Source of the DNA: Bacillota bacterium
GTDB lineage: Bacteria > Bacillota > Sulfobacillia > JACIYH01
Direction: 5' to 3'
NCBI GenBank assembly: GCA_040757085.1
Contig: JBFLXJ010000011.1
Location: forward strand, 100,086-164,085
Length of the DNA: 64,000 nucleotides
The notes beneath the pieces are model-generated. The model was not told the origin of the DNA. It was given only the letters and a program-made list of their open reading frames with translations, and made no database searches. The position numbers and the translations under genes were made by a program. Below are positions 1-7,439 of this stretch, piece by piece; the first letter of the stretch is position 1, and each line of letters opens with the position of its first letter.

Positions 1-431
1 GCGCCCGCCACGCTCTCGAGGACGGTGCAGAAGGGCTCCAGCCTGCTCAGGTCCAGGCGGAAGCTGGGCGGGAACTGCCAGAGTACCGCTCCTAGCTTCT
101 CCTTGAGTTCGCCCGCGTGGGCGAAGAACCGCCTGGTATCCTCCTCCACATCGGCCAGCCTCTTGAGGTGCGTGATAAGCCGGCTGCCCTTGATGGCGAA
201 GGTGAAGTCCGGCGGCGTCTGTTCGTACCACCCGGCGAAGGTGCTGCGGCGGGGCAGGCGGTAAAAGGTGACGTTCAGTTCCACGGTCGGGAACGTCCGG
301 GCGTAGTAGGACAGCCACTGGCGAGCGGGAAGCTCCTCGGGATAGAAACGCCCCCGCCAGTGCCCGTAGTTGTACCCGCTGGTGCCGATCAACAGCCCCG
401 CTTGTCTGCCGGCCACGGCTGACTCAGTCAT
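1..431 (-). CDS. DUF72 (YecE-like) protein, C-terminus cut by window edge
   Basis: Read on the minus strand from an ATG at 431 with the ribosome site AGGTGGGGA just upstream; 143 codons lie inside the window before the left edge. The protein shows the DUF72 opening: a GTSGYNY..WRG..FYPE..LP block near residues 16-35, then a TVE.N.TFYRLP block and a later KLG..LWQFPPSF segment. DUF72 proteins have a TIM-barrel-like fold of unestablished biochemical role. It is separate from the next minus-strand gene by 136 bases. The family call is secure from the motifs; the function is unknown. Confidence 0.85.
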   Translation of the reverse strand, partial: MTESAVAGRQAGLLIGTSGYNYGHWRGRFYPEELPARQWLSYYARTFPTVELNVTFYRLPRRSTFAGWYEQTPPDFTFAIKGSRLITHLKRLADVEEDTRRFFAHAGELKEKLGAVLWQFPPSFRLDLSRLEPFCTVLESVAG

Positions 432-567
432 TCCCATCCCCACCTGCGCTGCTATCCCGGGTTTTGTTCGATGAAACGGGCTGTCATTCCTCGCCCCACC
501 AGGTGCCGGGCGGCACCCGTGCTGTAACATCGGGTATGTTGGGGCCAGCGTGCTTGGCGGTCGGCTG

Positions 568-1503
568 CTAGGGTTTCTCTATTGTCGCCTGCTCGAACAG
601 GGCGAGCACGCGTTTGGCGTCCGAGACTAGGAGGTCAGGGTAGGCGTGCCATCCCCTCTCGCTGATGAGGCGGGCGACCATGCTGGCGCCCACGTAGTAG
701 CCGTAGCGGGAGGGCGTGCCATCGGGCAGAAAGGCTGATTGGCCGACGAACATGTCGGTCTCGGGCCACGGCCGGTCCCAGGCGGCCAGGGCCCGCTCCC
801 ACATCTCGCCCTGACGCTCCTGGGCCGCGGCCATCTGCTCCGGGCTCCAGAAGAGCAGTTCTCTGAGCAGTTCCGGGGTGATGGGAGCACCGGCGATGTA
901 GGCCGGGCAGAGGGTGGCCAGTCCTTCGTTTACCAGCATCTCCCTTGCGGGCACTCGCTGCATGAGCCGGGTCAGTTCGACCGGGTCGTTGAGGTCCACG
1001 TGGGGCGGCATGAGGTCCCGGATCGTCTCGGGGTGGGCTATGCGCACGAGGTGGGCGTATTCGTGCTGCACCAGGTGCGCGAGGTTCCGGTTGACCGCGA
1101 CCAGTTCCAGACCCAGGATGAGCACCGGGTGGCCGCGGGCAAAGGTAAGACCCCCGTCCACCATTCCGAAGCCCCAAATTAGGTTAACCTCCGGAGGAAA
1201 GGACGCTAGGGGGGGTAGTGCTTTTTCTGCCGCCTGCAGGGCGAGGGCGATCTCTCGGGAACCATCTCTTTTCTGCCATGCCTGCACGCGGTCTGCGTAC
1301 CAGCCGAGGTCCATCCGCTCAACCAGCTCCCTCATGCTGAGACCCAGCCAGAACAGATGGGTGGCGAGCATCCCTTGCAGGACGGCGCCGTGGGTTGATA
1401 GGTACGCTTCCTCGTACTGCCCCCACCGGTCGCCAGGGGTTGCTCGTGCGGCGTCGAGGAAGCGCAAGAAGTCCGGGGTGCTGTCGATCAGGGCCGTTCG
1501 CAT
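568..1503 (-). CDS. putative zinc metalloprotease, DUF2268-like
   Basis: A 311-residue protein with a clear HExxH zinc-protease signature (HEYAH, residues 147-151) followed about 42 residues later by NEGLA (192-196), whose Glu is a plausible third zinc ligand. This spacing and the overall size resemble DUF2268, predicted Zn-dependent proteases of Bacillota. No signal peptide or membrane segment is evident, so a cytosolic location is inferred. It lies 59 bases downstream of the S24-like regulator gene on the same strand and may be co-transcribed with it. Substrate unknown. Confidence 0.7.
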   Translation of the reverse strand: MRTALIDSTPDFLRFLDAARATPGDRWGQYEEAYLSTHGAVLQGMLATHLFWLGLSMRELVERMDLGWYADRVQAWQKRDGSREIALALQAAEKALPPLASFPPEVNLIWGFGMVDGGLTFARGHPVLILGLELVAVNRNLAHLVQHEYAHLVRIAHPETIRDLMPPHVDLNDPVELTRLMQRVPAREMLVNEGLATLCPAYIAGAPITPELLRELLFWSPEQMAAAQERQGEMWERALAAWDRPWPETDMFVGQSAFLPDGTPSRYGYYVGASMVARLISERGWHAYPDLLVSDAKRVLALFEQATIEKP

Positions 1504-1562
1504 CGCAGCTCAAAACGTCCCTTCAGTACTGGAAGTAGATGAAGGCGTTGGGCCGGGGCCGG

Positions 1563-2156
1563 CTAGAGGATGCGGTAGACGGCCATGACACGGCCCACCA
1601 GAGTAGGGGGTGAGGAAGAGTCCAGCGGCTGTCCTGTAATCGGATGGGTGTAGAGGGGGTTGCCCTCAGGGCCGTAGTAGCGCAGCAGCACGGGAAGCTC
1701 TCCCGCTATGCCCAGTACGATGTCGCCGGGAGACAGGGGCGCCTCGGGATCGACGGCCAGGTGGTCACCGGCCATGAAGAACGGGAAGTACTCTCCCGAC
1801 AGCCAGTCTACGGCAAATGCCTTCTCACTCAGGTTGCGCCGGGGAAGCGGGCTCACCCCCGCCCACACTGGCCCCCCGTCCGGCCCCAGCCCGCGGGCCA
1901 GGGGGAGCAGATCCGTGGTGTAAGGGGTCTTTCGTTCTCTCACCCGGGGTGCGATCGGCGAAGGGCGCCGCATGCGTTCCGGATACACTCCGGTGAGGAC
2001 CGCCTTCTTGAATTCTTTGAACCCGCGGAAGCGGGCCTTGTGTAACCAGTAGTAGATGGACTTCTGCTCTGCGTATCCCAGCGCCTGCGCGAGTTCGTGG
2101 ACGGTTATGGCCGGATTTTGCCGGACCATCTCAGCCATCTGCTCCAGCACATCCAA
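1563..2156 (-). CDS. HTH protein with S24/LexA-like C-terminal domain, catalytic pair apparently lost
   Basis: 197 residues. Residues about 17-40 read as a helix-turn-helix (TVHELAQALGYAEQKS..YW). Residues about 113-197 follow the LexA/S24 peptidase fold: an AGDHLAVDPEAPLSPGDIV stretch, a GELPVLLRYY strand, a G.PLY turn and a closing VGRVMAVYRIL strand. Where self-cleaving members have G-D-S-M there is S-G-E-Y (about 120-123), and the catalytic Lys of the later strand appears to be Arg159. This suggests a non-cleaving sensor or regulator; alignment is by eye. An inverted repeat 61 bases upstream of the start may be its own operator. The metalloprotease gene follows in probable operon. Confidence 0.6.
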   Translation of the reverse strand: MDVLEQMAEMVRQNPAITVHELAQALGYAEQKSIYYWLHKARFRGFKEFKKAVLTGVYPERMRRPSPIAPRVRERKTPYTTDLLPLARGLGPDGGPVWAGVSPLPRRNLSEKAFAVDWLSGEYFPFFMAGDHLAVDPEAPLSPGDIVLGIAGELPVLLRYYGPEGNPLYTHPITGQPLDSSSPPTLVGRVMAVYRIL

Positions 2157-2216
2157 GGGTGCCCATCCCTTTACGGCCAGGCTGGATAGTGATTACACCT
2201 CGGGGAGGGCATACCT

Positions 2217-2233
2217 TTACCCGTGTTGGGTAA
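2217..2233. promoter_or_regulatory. inverted repeat TTACCC-N5-GGGTAA, candidate operator
   Basis: A perfect 6+5+6 inverted repeat in the 115-base gap between the 3' end of galU and the start of the S24-like regulator gene (both minus strand). Position and symmetry fit an autoregulatory operator for that gene; no clear -35/-10 pair could be assigned around it. Function is inference. Confidence 0.4.
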
Positions 2234-2271
2234 CACCCTTCCAGGTTTCGTGTATCCTTAAAACGCTGTCT

Positions 2272-3162
2272 TCAGACAGTCCTCGTCGGGTGTTGCGGAG
2301 GTCGACGGACGACGTCCTCCAGGAATGCCCGGAAAGGCGGCCCCAGATCGGCCCGCGCCAGAGCGAATTCGACGGTGGCCATTAGGAATCCCAGTTTGTC
2401 CCCCACGTCGTACCGGGTGGCGCGAGGACGGTATGCGTACAGGGGTTTGCGTAGGGCCAGTTCGCGCAGGGCGTCAGTGAGTTGGATTTCGCCCCCGAAC
2501 CCGGGTGGTTGCCGTTCCAAAATGGCGAATACTTCGGGATCGAGTACATAGCGCCCCACGATGGCCAGGTTGGAAGGCGCCTGCTCGACCGGAGGCTTTT
2601 CCACCAGGTCGTGCACCCGGTACAGCCCGGGGGAAATCTCCACGGTGCTTACCACGCCGTAGCGCGATACCTCTTGGGGAGGCACCGGCACCACGGCTAT
2701 GACGCTGGCCTGAAGGCGGGTGGCCACGTCCACCAGTTCGGCCAGGCAGGGTCGATCTCCCACGAATATTTCGTCCCCCAGGAGCACGGCGAATGGCTCC
2801 TGGCCCACGTGATGGCGCGCCATGAGCACCGCATGCCCCAGCCCGCGCGGCTCTGGCTGCCGTACGTAATGGACGAACGCCTCGTTCTCCTGCTGGATGA
2901 GATCCAGCAGGTGACCTTTGCTGCTTTGCTTGAGGTGGCTCTCCAGTTCAGCGGCCCGGTCAAAGTGATCCTCTATGGCCCGCTTGTTCTTACCCGTCAC
3001 CAGCAGGATATCCTGGATACCGGCGGCCAGTGCCTCCTCGACCACGTACTGGATGATGGGTGTATCCACCAAAGGCAGCATTTCCTTGGGCTGCGCTTTG
3101 GTAGCCGGCAGAAACCGCGTCCCCAGTCCGGCTGCCGGGATCACGGCCTTCTTTACCCGCAT
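2272..3162 (-). CDS. galU: UTP--glucose-1-phosphate uridylyltransferase
   Basis: Makes UDP-glucose from glucose-1-phosphate and UTP for cell-surface glycans. The protein has the nucleotidyltransferase signature GLGTRFLPATKAQPKEMLP near residues 12-30, then the GalU blocks P..QYVVEEA, VTGKNKRAIEDHFD, QPEPRGLGHAV, LLGDEI and a C-terminal YDVGDKLGF, over 296 residues, the usual family length. The ATG at 3162 is chosen because it directly precedes the conserved MRVKKAVIPAAG start and has AAGGGGAT upstream; an in-frame ATG at 3204 would add 14 unconserved residues. It is divergent from glyQ. The call is firm. Confidence 0.95.
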   Translation of the reverse strand: MRVKKAVIPAAGLGTRFLPATKAQPKEMLPLVDTPIIQYVVEEALAAGIQDILLVTGKNKRAIEDHFDRAAELESHLKQSSKGHLLDLIQQENEAFVHYVRQPEPRGLGHAVLMARHHVGQEPFAVLLGDEIFVGDRPCLAELVDVATRLQASVIAVVPVPPQEVSRYGVVSTVEISPGLYRVHDLVEKPPVEQAPSNLAIVGRYVLDPEVFAILERQPPGFGGEIQLTDALRELALRKPLYAYRPRATRYDVGDKLGFLMATVEFALARADLGPPFRAFLEDVVRRPPQHPTRTV

Positions 3163-3186
3163 GGTCCATCCCCTTCTCGCTTGCGC

Positions 3187-3203
3187 TGGGCCATCACGGC
3201 CCA
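3187..3203. promoter_or_regulatory. inverted repeat TGGGCC-N5-GGCCCA upstream of galU
   Basis: A perfect 6+5+6 inverted repeat in the galU leader, 25 bases upstream of the chosen ATG. It could be an operator or a small leader hairpin; nothing in the sequence decides between these. Confidence 0.3.
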
Positions 3204-3234
3204 TATGTGCGGGTCTTCTTGCGGCGCAGCTATG

Positions 3235-3278
3235 GGTAACCTAGCCACCGGGTTGCACGTGGTAACTTAGCCACCGGG
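3235..3278. repeat. two 18-base direct repeats between galU and glyQ
   Basis: GGTAACCTAGCCACCGGG at 3235-3252 and GGTAACTTAGCCACCGGG at 3261-3278 differ at one base and are offset by 26 bases. They sit in the divergent galU/glyQ intergenic region, upstream of the predicted glyQ promoter. The spacing is about 2.5 helical turns. Tandem operator sites are possible but unproven. Confidence 0.6.
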
Positions 3279-3371
3279 CCCTGGCATTCCTGCCCGGCGG
3301 CCTGGCGATGGGGCCGGGTGGCCACCGGCAGCGAGCGGCGGCCAGACAGCGGGCGGCCGGAGGGAGGAGGG

Positions 3372-3400
3372 TTGACCCCCGGGGCGGGCATTGCTACACT
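3372..3400 (+). promoter_or_regulatory. sigma-A promoter for glyQS operon
   Basis: TTGACC (3372-3377) and TACACT (3395-3400) separated by 17 bases, close to the housekeeping consensus. A start site near 3407 would leave only about 23 bases before the TTG of glyQ, too short for a T-box leader. Confidence 0.65.
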
Positions 3401-3429
3401 GGGCGCAGTGAACGCGAGGGGGTGCGCCC

Positions 3430-4311
3430 TTGGCTTATCTACAGGAGCTCATCCATACCCTGGACCGCTTCTGGGCCGGGCAGGGGTGCCTGATCTGGCT
3501 GCCGTACGACGTGGAGAAGGGAGCGGGTACCATGAACCCCGCTACCTTCCTGCGGGTGCTGGGCCCCGAACCCTGGCGGGTGGCCTATGTGGAGCCTTCC
3601 CGCCGGCCTGCCGACGGCAGGTACGGCGAGAACCCCAACCGGCTCTACCAGCACCTTCAGTACCAGGTGATCATGAAGCCCTCGCCCGACAACATTCAAG
3701 AGATTTATTTGGAGAGCCTGGAGGCTATCGGCCTCGACCGGCGCCAGCACGACGTGCGCTTCGTGGAGGACAACTGGGAATCGCCCACCCTGGGCGCCTC
3801 CGGCCAGGGCTGGGAGGTCTGGGTGGATGGAATGGAGATCACCCAGTTCACCTATTTCCAGACCGTGGGGGGCCGGGAATGCCGCCCGGTGGCAGTGGAG
3901 ATCACATACGGACTGGAGAGGCTGGCCGCCTACATTCAGGGGGTCGAAGACGTGTACCAGGTGGCCTGGTCCCCCCATCTCACCTATGATGACCTGTTCC
4001 GGGAGAATGAAAGGGAGCAGTCCCGTTACAGCTTCGAAGTGGCCGATGTAGCCCTTATGCGCCAGTTGTTCGACGCCTACGAGGCAGAGGCAGTCCGCTG
4101 CCTGGAGGCGCGGTTGCTCCTGCCGGCTTACGACTATGTGCTCAAGTGCTCTCACACCTTCAACATCCTGGATGCCAGGGGTGCCGTGAGTCTCGGGGAA
4201 CGTACCTCTTACCTGGCCCGGTGTCGTCACCTGGCCCGGCGGTGCGCCGACCTGTACCTGGAGCAAAGGGAGCAGGCCGGCTACCCGTGGCAGGAACGCT
4301 GGGGTTCCTAG
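3430..4311 (+). CDS. glyQ: glycine--tRNA ligase alpha subunit
   Basis: Catalytic alpha chain of the bacterial alpha2-beta2 glycyl-tRNA synthetase. The 293-residue protein carries the family's conserved stretches: FWAGQGC near the start, [51 protein letters not shown] and [14 protein letters not shown]. The start is TTG at 3430 with GAGGGGGTG a few bases upstream, giving the expected M-A-Y-L-Q-E-L-I start. The beta subunit gene follows after 95 bases. Transcription probably starts from the promoter at 3372-3400. Confidence 0.97.
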   Translation: MAYLQELIHTLDRFWAGQGCLIWLPYDVEKGAGTMNPATFLRVLGPEPWRVAYVEPSRRPADGRYGENPNRLYQHLQYQVIMKPSPDNIQEIYLESLEAIGLDRRQHDVRFVEDNWESPTLGASGQGWEVWVDGMEITQFTYFQTVGGRECRPVAVEITYGLERLAAYIQGVEDVYQVAWSPHLTYDDLFRENEREQSRYSFEVADVALMRQLFDAYEAEAVRCLEARLLLPAYDYVLKCSHTFNILDARGAVSLGERTSYLARCRHLARRCADLYLEQREQAGYPWQERWGS

Positions 4312-4406
4312 CGACACCGCCACGTCTGCTGACCCGGCCAACCCGCACAAACGTGGGGATACGGTAGGCGTCCCAGGGCAGGATGCTCTTCGGGAGGGAG
4401 AGATGG

Positions 4407-6500
4407 GTGGACTTCGTACTGGAACTGGGGATGGAGGAGGCGCCGGCCCGCTTTCTGCCCCCGGCGCTGGATCAACTGGAGGAACGTACGCGCCAGGCCC
4501 TTGAGGAGGCGCGCCTGGGGTGGAGCTCCCTCTCCACCATGGGGACGCCCCGCCGTCTGGTGTTGTTGGTGGAAGGGTTGCCGGAGCGGCAGGAGCCGCG
4601 GGTGGTCAAGGTCAGGGGCCCCGCCCGGCGGGTGGCCTTTGACGATCAGGGAAACCCGACCCGGGCGGCACTGGGGTTTGCGGCCAGCCAGGGAGTGAGG
4701 GTGGAGGATCTGGTGGTCGAAGACACGCCGGGCGGTGACTACGTGTTTGCCCTCCGGGTGGAAGAAGGACGTCCCACCGGCCAGGTGCTGGCTGCCCTCG
4801 TCCCTCAGGTGCTGGGGCAGCTTGAGTTCCCCCGCATGATGCGGTGGGGGCGAGGTGAGCACCGTTTCGTGCGACCCGTGCGCTGGATCCTGGCCCTGCT
4901 CGACAACCAGGTGGTACCGTTCACCTTTGCGGGGGTAGAGAGCGGCCGGGCGACACGGGGGCATCGATCCCTGCACCCCGCCGCAGTGGGGGTTGACCAC
5001 GCCCGTGCTTACCTTCAGGTGGTGGCGGGGGCGGGGGTGGTTCCCGACCCGGTCCTCCGCCGTCGGCAGATCAAGGAGCAGGTGGAACAGGCGGCAGCAT
5101 GGGTGGGCGGACAGGCCCTCTGGGACGAGGAACTGGCAGAGGAAGTTACGTTCCTGGTCGAGCACCCCGTGGCGGTGTGGGGCCGCTTCCACCCCGACTA
5201 CCTCGCCCTGCCCCGCGATGTGATCATCACTGTGCTCCGGCACCACCAGCGGTTTTTCGCCGTCCGCGACCCGGGCGAACCGGCCCGGTTGCTTCCCGCC
5301 TTCGTGGCGGTGCGGGATGGGGGGCAGGAGGGACTGGATACCGTTCGGGAGGGTTACGAGCGGGTGGTGCAGGCCAGGCTGGCCGATGCCCGTTTCTTTT
5401 ACGCGGAGGATCTCAAGGTGCCCCTGGAGCGCTGGGGGGAGTCTCTGGCCGGGGTCGGGTTCCTGGAGGACATGGGGACTCTGCAGGACAAGGTGGCCCG
5501 GATGGAGATCCTGGTGGGCTTCCTGGCTTACGCTTTCGGCCTGGACGGGCGCCTGGCCACGGTTTGCCGAAGGGCTGCCCGCCTTTCCAAAGCCGACCGG
5601 GCTACGCACATGGTGAGAGAGTTGCCCGAACTGGAGGGCATCATGGGCAAGGAGTATGCCCTGCACTCGGGAGAGGATCCCGCCGTGGCTGAGGCCATTC
5701 GCGAGCACTACCTCCCCCGTTATGCCCAGGACGAACTGCCCTCTTCCATGGCCGGGATGGTGGTGAGCCTGGCCGACCGCCTGGACACCCTGGTGGGCGC
5801 TTTTGCCGCCGGCCTGGAGCCAACGGGGTCCCAGGACCCCTACGGGCTGAGGCGCGCCGCCTACGGGCTGGTGCGCATCCTGTGGGCCGCGGGCTTGCGC
5901 CTTTCCCTGGGCTGGGCGATCGAAGAAGCGCAGGCCGCCTACCGGCAGGTGCTGGGGCGGGCGGAGCTGGTGGGGGGAGAGGCGGCGGAGCGGGTGAAAA
6001 CCTCTCTGCTGGAATTCTTGCGTCACCGGATCCGTAACCTTTTCGGGGAGCAGGGTATCCGGCCCGACTTCGTCGAGGCCGTGGTCGCCAGGACGGACGA
6101 CGTGAGCGACGCCTGGAACCGGGCCCGGACGCTGCAGGAGGTCAAGGACTACCCCGAGTTCACCGATGCCCTGGCCGCCTTCCGGCGGGTGGTGACCCTG
6201 GCCGAGAAGGCGGAAGACGATGCCGTAGAGCCTGGACTCCTGCGGGAGCCTCCCGAACGCCAGTTGTGGGAAGCATACCTTGCTTGCAGCCCCACTGCCC
6301 GTGCCTATGCGGAGGCGGGTGACTGGCGGCGCTTTCTGGCGGCGGTGGCCACCCTGCGGCCTTCCGTGGACAGCTTCCTGGATAACGTGCTGGTGATGGC
6401 ACCGGAGGAGCCCCTGCGCCGCAACCGGCTGGCCCTTCTACGGCGCTTGGCCGACCTCTTAGGGCTCCTGGGTGACCTCTCGCGCGTGGTCGTACTGTAG
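4407..6500 (+). CDS. glyS: glycine--tRNA ligase beta subunit
   Basis: Tetrameric partner of GlyQ involved in tRNA recognition. The N-terminus reads as the conserved L.ELG.EE.PARFL block; later blocks FPRMMRWG, FVRPVRWILALLD, GHRSLHP, EVTFLVEHPVAVWG and FLEDMGTLQDKV.R are GlyS hallmarks, and the C-terminal half carries the family's HD-like and anticodon-binding regions. Length is about 697 residues, normal for the family. GTG at 4407 is preferred for its GGGAGGGAG ribosome site; an in-frame ATG at 4383 is an alternative that adds 8 residues. Confidence 0.95.
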   Translation: MDFVLELGMEEAPARFLPPALDQLEERTRQALEEARLGWSSLSTMGTPRRLVLLVEGLPERQEPRVVKVRGPARRVAFDDQGNPTRAALGFAASQGVRVEDLVVEDTPGGDYVFALRVEEGRPTGQVLAALVPQVLGQLEFPRMMRWGRGEHRFVRPVRWILALLDNQVVPFTFAGVESGRATRGHRSLHPAAVGVDHARAYLQVVAGAGVVPDPVLRRRQIKEQVEQAAAWVGGQALWDEELAEEVTFLVEHPVAVWGRFHPDYLALPRDVIITVLRHHQRFFAVRDPGEPARLLPAFVAVRDGGQEGLDTVREGYERVVQARLADARFFYAEDLKVPLERWGESLAGVGFLEDMGTLQDKVARMEILVGFLAYAFGLDGRLATVCRRAARLSKADRATHMVRELPELEGIMGKEYALHSGEDPAVAEAIREHYLPRYAQDELPSSMAGMVVSLADRLDTLVGAFAAGLEPTGSQDPYGLRRAAYGLVRILWAAGLRLSLGWAIEEAQAAYRQVLGRAELVGGEAAERVKTSLLEFLRHRIRNLFGEQGIRPDFVEAVVARTDDVSDAWNRARTLQEVKDYPEFTDALAAFRRVVTLAEKAEDDAVEPGLLREPPERQLWEAYLACSPTARAYAEAGDWRRFLAAVATLRPSVDSFLDNVLVMAPEEPLRRNRLALLRRLADLLGLLGDLSRVVVL

Positions 6501-6599
6501 GCCGCGCCGGTCCCTGTATTTGGAACAAAGTGGGGGCAAAGAGGATGAGAGGGGGGCCGGCGGCGAAATAGGGTAAGCACGTGCCGGGGTGGTGATCAC

Positions 6600-7439
6600 G
6601 TGGACGACGGCGACGGGACCCGGACCCTCGTCTTTGTGGTTTCCGACTCATTGGGTGAAACCGCCGAACTGGTGGCGCGGGCGGCTGCCATCCAGTTCGA
6701 TTCCCATCGCATGGAGTTTGTGCGCGTCCCGTACGTGGAGGACGCCCGCATGCTCATGGGTGTTTTTGAACACGCACGTACCAGGCCCAGCCTGGTGGTG
6801 TACACCCTGGTGCGTCCTGACTTGAGGAAGCTCGTGCAGGAGTATTCCGCACGCCTGGGAATCCCGGCGGTGGATGTGCTGGGTCCCCTTCTGGAGGCCA
6901 TGCAGAAGGTGGCCGGTTTTCCACCCCGGCTCCAACCAGGGTTGATCCGCCAGCTCGACGAGGCCTACTTTCGCCGCATTGAAGCAGTGGAATTCGCCGT
7001 CAAGTATGACGACGGGCGGGACTTGAGGGGGCTGGCTCGCGCCGACCTGGTTCTGGTGGGGGTTTCCCGGACGTCCAAGACCCCGGTAAGTCTGTACCTG
7101 GCGCAGCGCGGCTACAAGGTGGCTAACGTTCCCCTGGTACCGGAGATACCGTTGCCGGCTGAGTTGCTGGCCCTTCCCCGGGGCAAGGTGGTGGGGCTCA
7201 CCATCCAGCCCGAGTCCCTGTGCGCCATCCGCAGCGAGCGGGTCAAGGCCATGGGCCTTAACGGTCCTGCTCGCTACGCCGACCCCGACCGGGTGCGGGA
7301 AGAGCTGGCCTATGCCCGCGAGGTATTTCGCCAGTTGGGGTGTCCGGTGGTGGACGTTACCTACCGGGCGGTGGAGGAGACCGCCAACCGGGTACTGGAA
7401 GCGATGAGGCGTCTCAGGGAGGGGGAAACCGTTGAGTAG
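6600..7439 (+). CDS. pyruvate, phosphate dikinase regulatory protein (DUF299/PDRP family)
   Basis: Bifunctional ADP-dependent kinase and phosphate-dependent phosphorylase that switches PPDK or PEP synthase off and on by threonine phosphorylation. The sequence has the family's VSDSLGETAE opening near residue 15, FRRIEAVEFAVKYDDG, and the nucleotide-binding GVSRTSKTP loop at about 154-162, followed by YKVANVPLVPE. 279 residues is typical. The start is GTG at 6600. Its 3' end overlaps the PPDK start by 8 bases, so the regulator and its target are probably translationally coupled. Confidence 0.93.
   Translation: MDDGDGTRTLVFVVSDSLGETAELVARAAAIQFDSHRMEFVRVPYVEDARMLMGVFEHARTRPSLVVYTLVRPDLRKLVQEYSARLGIPAVDVLGPLLEAMQKVAGFPPRLQPGLIRQLDEAYFRRIEAVEFAVKYDDGRDLRGLARADLVLVGVSRTSKTPVSLYLAQRGYKVANVPLVPEIPLPAELLALPRGKVVGLTIQPESLCAIRSERVKAMGLNGPARYADPDRVREELAYAREVFRQLGCPVVDVTYRAVEETANRVLEAMRRLREGETVE

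Noticed and set aside
3205-3429. T-box leader for glyQS
   Set aside because: No AGGGTGG.ACCGCG antiterminator core, and the predicted promoter leaves only about 23 bases of leader.
4308-6026. 572-codon minus-strand open frame
   Set aside because: Antisense to glyS; composition is His/Gly/Pro-rich and unlike real proteins here.
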